DNA of 64,000 bases from Pseudoduganella violaceinigra DSM 15887. GTDB lineage: Bacteria > Pseudomonadota > Gammaproteobacteria > Burkholderiales > Burkholderiaceae_D. The notes beneath the pieces are model-generated. The model saw only the letters and a program-made list of their open reading frames with translations, was not told the origin of the DNA and made no database searches. The position numbers and the translations under genes are program-made. The DNA lies in NCBI RefSeq assembly GCF_000425385.1, contig NZ_KE384360.1, positions 68,196 to 132,195 on the forward strand, read 5' to 3'. Shown here piece by piece: positions 1-11,999 of this stretch (positions are counted from its first letter, which is position 1; every line of letters starts with the position of its first letter).

Positions 1-1158
<1,158 letters not shown>

Positions 1159-1192
1159 AATCGTCTTCAGGTGAGTTGAAACAGAGTTTACT

Positions 1193-2086
1193 TCAGTCTA
1201 CGTAAGCAGGTTCAATGCGCCCCGCCACCGGCATGCGCACCGACAGCAATTTGCCGGTCAGCGGAAGCGCTGCCAGTTCTTCCGCCGGACGCTTGCCGGC
1301 GGTGGTGATGTACAGGGTGCGCAGGTCGTCGCCGCCGAAGGCTACCATGGTCGGGCAGCGCACCGGCAGGCGGATCTCGTCGAGCTGGTCGCCTTGGGGC
1401 GACAGCTTGAGGATGCGGCCGCCCTCGAACATGGCGACCCAGTAATTGCCTTCGCTGTCGACCGCGGCGCCGTCCGGGCGGCCGCCGTAATCGGCTGCCG
1501 ATTTGTCGGTGGAGAAGCGGCGCACGTCGCGCTCGTCGCTGACGCTGCCGGACAACAGGTCGAACGCAAAGCGCGTCACGCGGTGGCTGGCCGTCTCGGC
1601 GTGGAACATGGTCTTGCTGTCCGGGCTGAAGCCCAGGCCATTCGAGTTGACCATGCCGCCGGACCAGACTTTGCGGACCTGGCCGCGTTCCAGCACATAC
1701 ATTTCGGCCGCCGGCTTGTCGCGCGGTTCGTAAATCGTGCCGCACCAGAAGCGGCCCGCGGCGTCGCACTTGCCGTCGTTGAAGCGGGTGGTGGACTGGT
1801 CGAAGGGCGCTTCCGCCACCAGTTCCAGTGCGCCGCTGTCCGGGTCGAAGTGCGAGAAGCCGCGCCGCTGCGCGACCATCAGGCCGCCGCTTGCCGCGCG
1901 CGCCAGCGCGGACGCTTCGCTGTCGACCTTCCATTGTTCATGCCGTCCGCTGGCGCTGCACAGGCGGTGGATGGCGAAGCCTTCGATATCGACCCAGTAC
2001 AGGGCTTTTTCATCGGGCACCCAGAGCGGGCTCTCGCCCACCGTCATGGTGGCGTCGCAGGCGACGTCGATCTGGTAGCTGTTCAT
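1193..2086 (-). CDS. SMP-30/gluconolactonase-family lactonase
   Basis: This 297-residue protein is a six-bladed beta-propeller of the SMP-30/gluconolactonase/regucalcin family, whose members are mostly metal-dependent lactonases. Expected metal and active-site positions are visible: the Glu of VGESPLW near residue 18, the Asn in a SNGLGFSPD segment and the Asp in [10 protein letters not shown]. Its ATG overlaps the pgi stop by four bases (ATGA), so the two are translationally coupled, and zwf follows 34 bases later. Lying between Pgi and Zwf, it is well placed to open 6-phosphogluconolactone or gluconolactone, but substrate is inference; SMP-30 proteins also act on other sugar lactones. No ordinary pgl is seen in the window, though one could follow zwf outside it. 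Confidence 0.85.
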   Translation of the reverse strand: MNSYQIDVACDATMTVGESPLWVPDEKALYWVDIEGFAIHRLCSASGRHEQWKVDSEASALARAASGGLMVAQRRGFSHFDPDSGALELVAEAPFDQSTTRFNDGKCDAAGRFWCGTIYEPRDKPAAEMYVLERGQVRKVWSGGMVNSNGLGFSPDSKTMFHAETASHRVTRFAFDLLSGSVSDERDVRRFSTDKSAADYGGRPDGAAVDSEGNYWVAMFEGGRILKLSPQGDQLDEIRLPVRCPTMVAFGGDDLRTLYITTAGKRPAEELAALPLTGKLLSVRMPVAGRIEPAYVD

Positions 2087-3732
2087 TCGATCTGGGCCGA
2101 CTTGGCCATGACGATCAGGCCGTTGGTCGAGCTGTCATGGGCTTCCGGATCGACCTTGCCGGTCAACTCGGACTGGATCTTCTTGGCCAGCACCTTGCCC
2201 AGTTCCACGCCCCATTGGTCGAAGCTGGCGATGTTCCAGATGACGCCCTGCACGAAGGTCTTGTGCTCGTACAGCGCGATCAGGGCGCCCAGCGTCGATG
2301 GCGTCAACTGGTCCATCAGGATGGTGTTGGAGGGGCGATTGCCGGGGAAGGTCTTGTGCGGCACCAGCTCTTCGATTTCCGCCGCCGGCAGGTTGGCGCC
2401 TTTTAGCTCGGCGCGCACTTCATCCTCCGTTTTGCCCTTCATGAAGGCTTCCGACTGGGCGAAGCAGTTGGCCAGCAGGGCATCGTGGTGGCCGGGCAGG
2501 TCGTGCGTGGCGCGCAGGGCGGCGATGAAGTCGATCGGGGTCGTGTCGGTGCCCTGGTGCAGCAGCTGGAAGTAGGCATGCTGTGCGTTGGTGCCGCACT
2601 CGCCCCAGACGACCGGGCAGGTCGGGGTGTCGACCGGCTGGCCGTTTTTGGTCACGCGCTTGCCGTTGCTTTCCATGTCGAGCTGCTGCAGGTAGGCCGG
2701 GAAGCGGCTCAGGTCGTGGTGGTAGGGCGCAATGGATAGCGTGCCGGCGCCGAGGAACTGGCGGTTCCAGAAGCCGATCATGGCCAGCAGCACGGGCATA
2801 TTCGCTTCCAGTGGCGCTTCGCGGAAGTGTTCGTCCATGGCGTGAGCGCCTTCCAGGAAAGCCTGGAAGTAGCCGAAGCCGATCGCCAGCGCGAGCGGCA
2901 GGCCGATCGCCGACCATACCGAATAGCGGCCGCCGACCCAGTCCCAGAAGGGGAACATGTTTTCAGGATCGATGCCGAAGGCGCGCACCGCATCGGTATT
3001 GGTGGATACGGCGACGAAGTGGCGCGGCAGGTCGGCTTCCTTGCCCTTGGCCAGGAACCAGTTGCGCGCGGTCTGCGCGTTCAGCATGGTTTCGGCCGTG
3101 GTGAAGGTCTTGGAGGCGACAATGAACAGCGTGGTCTCGGGATTGACCTGCGCCAGCAGCGCGTCCATATCGTGGCCGTCCACGTTGGAGACGAAGTGCA
3201 TCTTCATGCGCGGGTGGCAGTAGGAGCGCAGGGCCAGCACCGCCATCTTCGGGCCCAGGTCGGAACCGCCAATGCCGATATTGACCACGTCCGTGACCGG
3301 CTTGCCGGTATGCCCCAGCCAGCCGCCGTTGCGCACCTTGTCGGTGAACACCTTGATGCGGTCCAGCACCGCGTGCACGTCGCCGTTCACGTCCTGGCCA
3401 TCCACATGCAAAGCCTTGCCGCGCGGCATACGCAGGGCCGTGTGCAGCACGCTGCGGCGTTCGGTAATATTGATCTTTTCACCGGCAAACATGGCGTCGC
3501 GCTGCTCTGCCACCCCGCGGGTGCGGGCCAGGTGCACCAGCAGGCGGATGGTTTCATCGTTCGCCCGATTCTTGGAATAGTCCAGGAACAGGCCTGCCGC
3601 GTCGACCGTCATGCGCGGAAAACGGCCGGAATCCTTCTGGAACAGTTGGCGGATGTGCCAGTCGCGGGCGTCGTGGGCGTGGTGTTCGAGGGCCTGGTAA
3701 GCGGCGGTGGAGGTCAGGGCAGGCGAGCGCAT
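2083..3732 (-). CDS. pgi: Glucose-6-phosphate isomerase
   Basis: Pgi interconverts glucose-6-phosphate and fructose-6-phosphate in the cytoplasm. The 549-residue length matches the bacterial enzyme. Family signatures are present: [11 protein letters not shown], the [10 protein letters not shown] phosphosugar-binding loop, ESNGKRV with the catalytic region, and [19 protein letters not shown] near the C-terminus with the active-site Lys. It is the first gene of the leftward operon with the SMP-30 lactonase and zwf. The 181-base gap to the divergent edd holds the likely promoter and two HexR-like elements. In an organism using the Entner-Doudoroff route, Pgi here would recycle fructose-6-phosphate back to glucose-6-phosphate. 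Confidence 0.97.
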   Translation of the reverse strand: MRSPALTSTAAYQALEHHAHDARDWHIRQLFQKDSGRFPRMTVDAAGLFLDYSKNRANDETIRLLVHLARTRGVAEQRDAMFAGEKINITERRSVLHTALRMPRGKALHVDGQDVNGDVHAVLDRIKVFTDKVRNGGWLGHTGKPVTDVVNIGIGGSDLGPKMAVLALRSYCHPRMKMHFVSNVDGHDMDALLAQVNPETTLFIVASKTFTTAETMLNAQTARNWFLAKGKEADLPRHFVAVSTNTDAVRAFGIDPENMFPFWDWVGGRYSVWSAIGLPLALAIGFGYFQAFLEGAHAMDEHFREAPLEANMPVLLAMIGFWNRQFLGAGTLSIAPYHHDLSRFPAYLQQLDMESNGKRVTKNGQPVDTPTCPVVWGECGTNAQHAYFQLLHQGTDTTPIDFIAALRATHDLPGHHDALLANCFAQSEAFMKGKTEDEVRAELKGANLPAAEIEELVPHKTFPGNRPSNTILMDQLTPSTLGALIALYEHKTFVQGVIWNIASFDQWGVELGKVLAKKIQSELTGKVDPEAHDSSTNGLIVMAKSAQIE

Positions 3733-3778
3733 AATGTCCTGTGAAGTTGGATCGTAGTGGCTAACTATACAGAAAAAT

Positions 3779-3795
3779 CGGTAAATTCACTACAA
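3779..3795 (-). promoter_or_regulatory. HexR-like operator, pgi side
   Basis: On the minus strand this reads TTGTAGTGAATTTACCG. It begins with the TTGTAGT half-site that resembles HexR operators of proteobacteria and lies 47 bases before the pgi ATG, next to a possible minus-strand -10 (TATAGT, bases 3769-3764). It matches the element at 3873-3889 in 14 of 17 positions but in the opposite orientation. HexR normally senses 2-keto-3-deoxy-6-phosphogluconate and controls zwf/edd/eda; no hexR gene lies in the window, so the assignment is inferred. Confidence 0.45.
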
Positions 3796-3872
3796 ATCTT
3801 TTAACGTGCTATAGGCTGCAAGGGGCGTGGAAGCGTAATTCAGCGCGTTGGAGGCGCTCGTTTCCGGAGATT

Positions 3873-3889
3873 TTGTAGTAAAATTTCCG
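3873..3889 (+). promoter_or_regulatory. HexR-like operator, edd side
   Basis: The plus strand reads TTGTAGTAAAATTTCCG, ending 24 bases before the edd ATG. It is the inverted partner of 3779-3795 (14/17 identical). The second half of the usual HexR palindrome (ACTACAA) is weak here, so this could be a half-site or another regulator's site. Binding here would block edd transcription start or early elongation. Confidence 0.45.
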
Positions 3890-3913
3890 TAAATTCATTG
3901 AAAAGGAACGATC

Positions 3914-5836
<1,923 letters not shown>

Positions 5837-5839
5837 TAT

Positions 5840-6460
5840 ATGACCCTGCTTGAAATTATGCGTACCTCGGCCGTGATTCCCGTCATCGCGATCGACGACC
5901 CCGACCACGCCGTGCCGCTGGCGAAAGCCCTGGTGGCGGGCGGCATCCGCGTGCTGGAAGTGACCCTGCGCACCCAGCACGGCCTGGCGGCGATCCGCGC
6001 CATGAGCCAGGTGGAAGGCGCGATCGTCGGCGTCGGCACCCTGACCCAGCCCGAGGAATTCGCGGCCGCGCGCGATGCGGGGGCGGTGTTCGGCGTGTCG
6101 CCGGGGCTGACCGATGCCCTGATCGGCGCCGCCAAGTCGAGCGGCCTGGCGCTGCTGCCGGGCGTGATGACGCCGTCGGAAGTGATGAAGGCGCGCGAAC
6201 AGGGCTTCAGGCAGCTGAAGCTGTTCCCGGCCGTTCCCGCCGGCGGCGTGGGCATGCTGAATGCGATTGCCGGCCCGCTGCCGGATGTGATGTTCTGCCC
6301 GACCGGCGGTATTTCGCAGGACACGGCGCCGGCCTTCCTGTCGCTGAAGAACGTCGCCTGCGTGGGCGGCTCCTGGCTGACGCCGAAGGACGCCCTGCAG
6401 GCCGGCGACTGGGACCGCATCACCGCCATCGCCAAGGCGGCCAGCGCGCTGCGCCACTGA
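5840..6460 (+). CDS. eda: KHG/KDPG aldolase
   Basis: Eda cleaves 2-keto-3-deoxy-6-phosphogluconate to pyruvate and glyceraldehyde-3-phosphate and also acts on 4-hydroxy-2-ketoglutarate. The 206-residue class I aldolase shows the catalytic Glu in RVLEVTLRT, the Schiff-base Lys in RQLKLFPA and the glycine-rich phosphate site around CPTGGI. It starts three bases after edd and its stop shares one base with the next start (TGATG), so three genes are translationally linked. Confidence 0.96.
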   Translation: MTLLEIMRTSAVIPVIAIDDPDHAVPLAKALVAGGIRVLEVTLRTQHGLAAIRAMSQVEGAIVGVGTLTQPEEFAAARDAGAVFGVSPGLTDALIGAAKSSGLALLPGVMTPSEVMKAREQGFRQLKLFPAVPAGGVGMLNAIAGPLPDVMFCPTGGISQDTAPAFLSLKNVACVGGSWLTPKDALQAGDWDRITAIAKAASALRH

Positions 6461-6972
6461 TGGAAGTCATTGCCCGGCCTTTGACGTCGGGCGAGATCGC
6501 GCTGGCCAGGCAGGTGTTCGGCAGCGCGATCGACTACCAGCGGGTGCGCGTCCACAACACCCGCTTCATTCCCTTCCTGCAGCACAAAGATGTCTGCATC
6601 ACGCCCAACGGCGAACTGTATTTCCACTTGTCGCGCTTTCGCCCGGACTTCTCGCTGGCCAGCGCGCGCGAGCAGCACTGGTTCATGCACGAGATGGCCC
6701 ATGTCTGGCAGTACCAGCTTGGCTACCCAGTGATGTGGCGCGGCGCCATCCGGATTGGGCTCAGCTACGATTACGAGGTGTCGCCCGAGCTGCGCCTATG
6801 CGACTTCAATATGGAGGCACAGGCCGAGGTGCTGGCGGATTATTTCGCGCTGGCCTTTTTGCACAAGCTCGATACCGGGGTCTATGCCGACATGCTGAGC
6901 GACTTCCTGCGCGACCCCGCATCGCACGCCAACTTGCCGAATATATTTTTTGCTAACAGTGTGGTATCGTAG
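6460..6972 (+). CDS. HEMAH-motif protein, Vgr-related type, appended to edd-eda
   Basis: The 170-residue product carries HEMAH at residues 77-81, the HExxH pattern of zinc metalloproteases, within HWFMHEMAHVWQYQLG. No signal peptide or membrane segment is visible, so it is probably cytoplasmic. It resembles small proteins often annotated as Vgr-related; the physiological role is unknown and proteolysis is not shown. Its start overlaps the eda stop by one base, so it is translated from the edd-eda message, yet nothing about it is obviously metabolic. Confidence 0.65.
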   Translation: MEVIARPLTSGEIALARQVFGSAIDYQRVRVHNTRFIPFLQHKDVCITPNGELYFHLSRFRPDFSLASAREQHWFMHEMAHVWQYQLGYPVMWRGAIRIGLSYDYEVSPELRLCDFNMEAQAEVLADYFALAFLHKLDTGVYADMLSDFLRDPASHANLPNIFFANSVVS

Positions 6973-6999
6973 TTGCTTTTGAGCATTTATTAAGTCGCT

Positions 7000-7599
7000 A
7001 TGCATAATCCCTATCAGGCACCCGTCGCCACCCTGGAACAAGGTAATCAGGAGGGCGATTCCACTCCGGCGGTCGGGGGCTTCTGGCCGCGCGTCGGCGC
7101 AAAAATCATCGATTTCCTCGTCATGCTGCCGATTGTCGGACTGACTATCTGGCTGAGCGCAAAGTCGCGTTCCTTCTATTTCTGGGCGGTGATTCCGTCC
7201 CTCCTGTTCGCCATGTTCTACTCGGTCTACCTGGTGCGCCGTTTCGGCGGCACCCCGGGCAAACTGGCATTGAAGCTGCGCGTGCAGATGAAGGATCATT
7301 CGCCGGTATCGTTCACGGCAGCCTTGATTCGCGAGGCGCCTTTGATGCTGATGGGAGCCGCCAGCAATCTTGGTCTGGGGATGGCCGCCATGCAGATGGA
7401 CGATGCGACGTATATGGCGCTGGGTTTCATGGAACGAAGCACGATGCTGGTGGCCACGGGCCCTGGCTGGGTGACGATTGTCAGTTGGCTGATCAATGCC
7501 TGGACCTTGGTGGGCGCCATCGTGCTGCTGTTGAACGAGCGCCGCCGTGCCGTGCACGACTTCCTGGCGGGCACCGTGGTCGTCAAAGTCAGCAAATAA
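7000..7599 (+). CDS. RDD-family membrane protein
   Basis: This 199-residue protein has an RDD domain: a hydrophobic first segment around IIDFLVMLPIVGLTIWL, a second around WAVIPSLLFAMFYSVYLV, then the family hallmark GGTPGKLALKLRV, and a last membrane segment before a short basic tail. The N-terminus MHNPYQAPVATL is typical of RDD proteins. RDD proteins are inner-membrane proteins, some implicated in ion exchange, but mostly uncharacterised. The sequence TTTGCTAACA, 41 bases upstream, recurs before the next gene. Confidence 0.8.
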   Translation: MHNPYQAPVATLEQGNQEGDSTPAVGGFWPRVGAKIIDFLVMLPIVGLTIWLSAKSRSFYFWAVIPSLLFAMFYSVYLVRRFGGTPGKLALKLRVQMKDHSPVSFTAALIREAPLMLMGAASNLGLGMAAMQMDDATYMALGFMERSTMLVATGPGWVTIVSWLINAWTLVGAIVLLLNERRRAVHDFLAGTVVVKVSK

Positions 7600-7745
7600 G
7601 ACGGGCCGGCGGGCCAGGTTGCAGCGCTGGTTGCGCTGCCTTGGGCGGCAGTTGGAGCCGTCATCGCCGTGGCCGCTGGCTTACTTAGCAATAAAGAGCA
7701 ATAATTTGCTAACATTGCCACTTTGCACTTGGTGGAGTGGCAGTG

Positions 7746-8978
7746 ATGGGACTCGAGATTGAAGCAGCAGGCGACCTGGTGACGGCCACCCTGGTGGCGA
7801 GCGAGGTGGAGGGCGAAGCCGGTCAATCCGGCGCACACGCGGATGCAGGCCCCTGCGCCAACTGCGGTACGCCGGTGACCGCCAATTACTGCGGCAACTG
7901 CGGCCAGAAAGGCCACCTGCATAAATCGGTGCTGCACCTGGGCGAGGAATTGCTTCACGGCCTGCTGCACTTCGACACCAAGGGCTGGCGCACCTTGCCG
8001 CTGCTGGTCATGCGCCCCGGCGAGCTGACGCGCCGCTACATCGACGGCCAGCGCACGCGCTTCGTTTCGCCGCTGGCGCTGTTCCTGTTCATGATGTTCT
8101 TCATGTTCTTCGTCTTCTCGCTGACGGTTGGGACCCATTCGACTTCGGATGCCGAAGACGGTAAAGACAGTGCGGTCACGTTCGAACAGAAAATCAACAA
8201 GAAAATCGCGGGCCAGAACGCGTTGATTGCCAAAGCCGAAAAAGAGCTGAAAGAGGTGGAGGCAGGCAGTCCGAAGGCGGAAAAAGCGCAGCGCCGTCTG
8301 GAAAAAGCGCAGAAAGAGCTGGCCGGATTGAATGTTGCCCTGCAGGCTGGCAAGGCTGCCTTGGGCGATCCTGCCAAGGTAAATGAGGCGAAGAGCAAAC
8401 CGGAAGAGGAAGGGAAGGCCGCCAGCCCGGATAGCTCGGAAAAAGATACCGGGAAGGATGACGATATCGCAGCGGAAGTCATTCGCGATGTAGCGACTGG
8501 CGTAGCAAACAGAGAGGACAAGGCCGAGGGGAAGCGTGGCCTGCATTCCGATCTTCCGTGGGTCGACAAGGCTATCAAGCATGCCGCCGATAATCCGGAG
8601 CTGGCCAAATACAAGCTGGTCAATGCGGCCTACAAATATGCGTTCCTGCTGGTGCCGATATCGCTGCCATTCCTGTGGCTGATGTTCTTCTGGCGTCGCG
8701 GCATCACGATGTACGACCATGCCGTGTTCTCGCTGTATTCGCTGTGCTTCATGTCGCTGCTGCTGGCGGTCTTTACGACACTGGGCCATTTCGGTTTCGG
8801 CGTCGCGGCAGGCCTGCTGCTCGTTTTCGCCCCGCCAGTACACATGTACCGGCAATTGCGCGGCGCATATGCGTTGTCGAACTTCGGCGCGTTATGGCGC
8901 ACCTGCTTCCTGCTGCTGATGGCGTTGATCGTGCTCTCAATCTACGCACTGGTGGTGCTGACGCTGTCTGCTGCATAA
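7746..8978 (+). CDS. DUF3667 membrane protein with zinc-ribbon N-terminus
   Basis: The 410-residue protein has a short zinc ribbon with Cys at about residues 37, 40, 49 and 52 (CANC...CGNC), followed by HFDTKGWRTLPLL and the DUF3667 membrane signature around RYIDGQRTRFVSPLALFLF. A long charged Lys/Glu/Ala-rich stretch (about residues 145-240) looks like a coiled coil or soluble loop, then several C-terminal membrane helices follow. GTG starts exist at 7737 and 7743; the ATG at 7746 is preferred because GGTGGAG ends eight bases before it. Function is unknown. Confidence 0.8.
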   Translation: MGLEIEAAGDLVTATLVASEVEGEAGQSGAHADAGPCANCGTPVTANYCGNCGQKGHLHKSVLHLGEELLHGLLHFDTKGWRTLPLLVMRPGELTRRYIDGQRTRFVSPLALFLFMMFFMFFVFSLTVGTHSTSDAEDGKDSAVTFEQKINKKIAGQNALIAKAEKELKEVEAGSPKAEKAQRRLEKAQKELAGLNVALQAGKAALGDPAKVNEAKSKPEEEGKAASPDSSEKDTGKDDDIAAEVIRDVATGVANREDKAEGKRGLHSDLPWVDKAIKHAADNPELAKYKLVNAAYKYAFLLVPISLPFLWLMFFWRRGITMYDHAVFSLYSLCFMSLLLAVFTTLGHFGFGVAAGLLLVFAPPVHMYRQLRGAYALSNFGALWRTCFLLLMALIVLSIYALVVLTLSAA

Positions 8979-8988
8979 GGAAAGGTTA

Positions 8989-10407
8989 ATGGTTTTTTCG
9001 TTTTTCAAGAATATTTTTCGCCGCCCCGATCCAGTAATTTCGCCGCCGCCGGCGGCAGGGCCCGCAGTTAAGCCGCAAAGCGTTCGCCCGGAAATTGCGG
9101 CGCAGAGCCGGCGATTGAAGTGGCATGATCTGGCTGAACTGGAGGAGCAGCTGGGGGACTATTCTGGATATGTGCGCCAGGCCGCAGTCGAGCGCTGCCT
9201 GGAGCTGAGCTTGCCAGGCACGCTGCCCTTGGTGGCCACTCGACTGAACGACTGGGTACCTCAAGTACGGGACGCGGCAAGGGCGGCAGTGCTGGCGATG
9301 CTGGCCGACGCCAGTCCGGAGGATCAGTGCGCCGCTTTGCAAATAGTGGGCGCGCTGCGGAATGCGAACCGCACAAGCCATGCCGAATGGATTTCTGCAT
9401 TCGAGGATATCCTTCTGTCTTCGGCAGGAGAGGATGGTATTTGGGATTGGTATGTGGCGGCACCAAATAAACTGGCAAGAATATGTTTTGAAATTTTGCT
9501 GAAGCGCTCATCGCGCATCCTGCCGAAAATGCTTGCCAACGGCGTTTCCTCCAGGCGCGATATTGTTATCGCTTGCCGAAGCGCGCAAATCGCCAGGGAA
9601 CTGCCTGTATCCGAGGGTCTGCCTGTACTGCGTATTGCGCTGAATTCACAGTTTGGCGCAGTCCGCCGGATTGCGTTGCAGGCCCTGCTGGCCAATGGTG
9701 GGGCGGGGGACTTGGTGCTCGATTATCTGCTGGATATGCACGGGACAGTGCGAGGAATCGCCATGTCCCATCTGCGTGAGCAGCAATTCGATTTGAACGC
9801 ATTTTATCGCAGCGCATTGCTTGATTCGGCTCAGCGGCCAACGACACATCGCATCGCTTTGCTTTCGTTGGCGTCGTTGGGCAGTTCCGGGGATTTGGCT
9901 CTGGTCAAGGAGTACACCAACGCCGCGGCCAGCAGGTTGAGAGGAGCGGCCTATGCCGCCTGGATGCGGCTTGCACCAAATGAAAAAGACGAACTGATGC
10001 TACGTGCCTTTTCGGACCGCTCACCATTGGTCCGCAAATTCGCCAGGCAGGTCTTGGAAAAGCACGGCGGATATGCGTCATTTCCCGACCTTCATGCGGC
10101 GATCGGGGCAAATGAATATCTGCTCGGTTTGATGTTTACTGTCCGCGGCCATAAATGGAACTGGCTGGAAGCGATATCGCTCGTTGCACGTGATATTGCT
10201 CCTGGTTCGCCATTGGAAAAGGATCTTGCTGCAGAATTGCTGCACTGGATATCAAGCGCACGCTGGTCGCGGCTTCGCCCAATCGGGGCGCAGGCACAAT
10301 CGCTCTCCGATCCAGTAACCGTCCAGCGCTTGGAAAGGTTGATTGCTGGGGATGCCGATTCGATTGGGCAGATGCGCGAACACCTAGCCCAAGGCTTGGC
10401 CGCCTGA
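8989..10407 (+). CDS. HEAT-repeat-like protein of unknown function
   Basis: The 472-residue protein is rich in Leu/Ala/Arg helices arranged as short paired repeats, for example YVRQAAVERCLEL, PQVRDAARAAVLAML, GAVRRIALQALLAN and PLVRKFARQVLEKH, which fit HEAT/armadillo-type repeats used for protein binding. No catalytic motif, signal peptide or membrane segment is seen. It starts 10 bases after the DUF3667 gene, so the two are probably co-transcribed. I do not recognise a specific family. Its codon use appears less uniformly GC-ending than the flanking housekeeping genes. Confidence 0.7.
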   Translation: MVFSFFKNIFRRPDPVISPPPAAGPAVKPQSVRPEIAAQSRRLKWHDLAELEEQLGDYSGYVRQAAVERCLELSLPGTLPLVATRLNDWVPQVRDAARAAVLAMLADASPEDQCAALQIVGALRNANRTSHAEWISAFEDILLSSAGEDGIWDWYVAAPNKLARICFEILLKRSSRILPKMLANGVSSRRDIVIACRSAQIARELPVSEGLPVLRIALNSQFGAVRRIALQALLANGGAGDLVLDYLLDMHGTVRGIAMSHLREQQFDLNAFYRSALLDSAQRPTTHRIALLSLASLGSSGDLALVKEYTNAAASRLRGAAYAAWMRLAPNEKDELMLRAFSDRSPLVRKFARQVLEKHGGYASFPDLHAAIGANEYLLGLMFTVRGHKWNWLEAISLVARDIAPGSPLEKDLAAELLHWISSARWSRLRPIGAQAQSLSDPVTVQRLERLIAGDADSIGQMREHLAQGLAA

Positions 10408-10443
10408 CCGCCTTGCTACCGCCAGGCGTGCCGTGCCGGCCGC

Positions 10444-10926
10444 TTACTCCTTCAACAGCGCCGCTCCGGCGCGGGCGATCTGTGCGTCCTGCGCCGCCTG
10501 GACGCCCGATACGCCGATGGCGCCGATCACTTTGCCGTCGGCCACCAGCCGCACGCCACCTTCGATCGGGAGCGAGTCCGGCAGGGCAAGGGCGGCTATG
10601 TTGCCTTTTTCCAGGACCTCCTGATGAAACTTGGTATCGCGGCGATAGTTGGCCGCGTGGCGGGCCTTCCCTTGCGACACCATGACCGAGGAATTGGGCG
10701 AGTCGTCCATGCGGATGAAATGCACCAGCTGCCCGCCTTCATCGACGATGGCAATCGATACGTTCCAGTTGTTCTTGCGCGCTTCCGCCTCGGCTGCCGC
10801 GGCAATCTGCTTGATCACGCTCAGGTTCATCACGGTACGCTGCGTGAGCTGTGCGTTGAGCGGAGCGGCGTGGGATGCGAGAGGTAGCGCGGTCATCATC
10901 AGGCAAAGCAGGGCGGTTCGCAGCAT
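10444..10926 (-). CDS. Secreted HbpS/GlcG-type (DUF336) protein
   Basis: The 160-residue product begins with a signal peptide (MLRTALLCLMMTALPLASHA) and continues into a GlcG/HbpS fold: an initial helix (VIKQIAAAAEAEARKN), the WNVSIAIVDEGGQLVHFIRMD strand region in part, and the glycine-rich end GGVRLVADGKVIGAIGVSG. This family includes heme-binding HbpS and the GlcG protein near glycolate oxidases; the substrate is unknown here. It is transcribed leftwards, divergent from the acyl-CoA dehydrogenase-like gene. Confidence 0.85.
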   Translation of the reverse strand: MLRTALLCLMMTALPLASHAAPLNAQLTQRTVMNLSVIKQIAAAAEAEARKNNWNVSIAIVDEGGQLVHFIRMDDSPNSSVMVSQGKARHAANYRRDTKFHQEVLEKGNIAALALPDSLPIEGGVRLVADGKVIGAIGVSGVQAAQDAQIARAGAALLKE

Positions 10927-10973
10927 GGGGGCCTCCGAGGTTAGAATGCTGGCAATTCTGTCACAAAATACCT

Positions 10974-11999
10974 ATGAACGTTGACATCGCTCGAATCCGG
11001 GCCGGCGCTGCTGGAGCCGAAGCCGCCGGCTTTCTGCTGGCGGACCAGCAGGCCCTGATCCATGAAAACGGCTGGCTGAAAATGCTGGCGCCGCGCGCTG
11101 CCGGCGGCGCCGAAATGCCCTTGCCGCAAGCCGTCCGGCTTGAGGAGGCAATCGCCGAGGCGGATGGCAGCATGGGCTGGGTGGTCACGCTGTGCGCCGG
11201 TGCGGGCTGGTTCGCGGGCTTCCTGCCGCCCGATACGGCGCGCGAAATCATCGCCACGCCGAACGCCTGCCTGGCGGGCAGCGGCGCGCCGACCGGCTAT
11301 GCCGACCGCGCGGGCGAAGGCTACCGCATCACCGGGCGCTGGGATATCGCCAGCGGGGCGCCGATGGCGACCCATTTCACGCTGAACGCAGTGGTGCGCG
11401 GCGAGGGCGAGGAGCGCATTCGGGCCTTTGTGGTGCCGGCGGCGCAGGTGGTGGTGGAAGCGACCTGGCGCAGCTTCGGCATGCGCGGGACGGCGTCGCA
11501 CAGCTACCGGCTCGACGCCGCCTGGGTACCCGCGAGCCATGGCTTCACGATCGACCCCGCCTGCACCACCGCGCCGGGTCCTTTATATCGCTTCCCATTC
11601 ATGCTGCTGGCCTGGGTGACCCTGGCGGCCAACCTTTCCGGCATGGCGCGCCATTTCCTGCAACTGGCGCAGGACATTGTCGCGCTGCGCCGCACGCCGT
11701 CCGCCAATGCCCAGGATGCGCTGGCACAAGCCGCGGTGGCGCTGGAAGGAGCGCGGGAACGCATGTATGCTTTGCTCGACCAGGCCTGGACGCAAGCTGA
11801 CGCGCCATCCGGCAGCGTCGGCGCGGCGCTGGACGCACGGCTGCGCGAGGCGTCGATGGCGCTGGTGCTGGCGGCGCGCCGGGCCGTGGCCGATATCTAT
11901 CCTTATTGTGGCCTGCGTGCGGCGCAAGAGGATTCCGACATCAACCGTGTCTGGCGCGACTTCCATACCGCCGGACAGCATGCCTTGTTCACCCCATGA
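10974..11999 (+). CDS. Acyl-CoA dehydrogenase-like flavoprotein
   Basis: The 341-residue protein resembles the acyl-CoA dehydrogenase/flavin-dependent monooxygenase oxygenase-component family, with an N-terminal helical domain (ADQQALIHENGWLKML), the central beta domain signature GEGYRITGRWDIASGAPMAT and SFGMRGTASHSYRLD, and a C-terminal helical bundle. It is somewhat shorter than full acyl-CoA dehydrogenases (~380), and the usual catalytic Glu is not evident, which favours the hydroxylase-like branch. The ATG at 10974 replaces a longer alternative start at 10875 that would overlap the divergent gene. The stop overlaps the next ATG by four bases. Confidence 0.75.
   Translation: MNVDIARIRAGAAGAEAAGFLLADQQALIHENGWLKMLAPRAAGGAEMPLPQAVRLEEAIAEADGSMGWVVTLCAGAGWFAGFLPPDTAREIIATPNACLAGSGAPTGYADRAGEGYRITGRWDIASGAPMATHFTLNAVVRGEGEERIRAFVVPAAQVVVEATWRSFGMRGTASHSYRLDAAWVPASHGFTIDPACTTAPGPLYRFPFMLLAWVTLAANLSGMARHFLQLAQDIVALRRTPSANAQDALAQAAVALEGARERMYALLDQAWTQADAPSGSVGAALDARLREASMALVLAARRAVADIYPYCGLRAAQEDSDINRVWRDFHTAGQHALFTP

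Noticed and set aside
7621-7639. GCAGCGC/GCGCTGC hairpin between the RDD and DUF3667 genes
   Set aside because: A seven-base stem without a U-tract; too weak and too common in GC-rich DNA to call a terminator.
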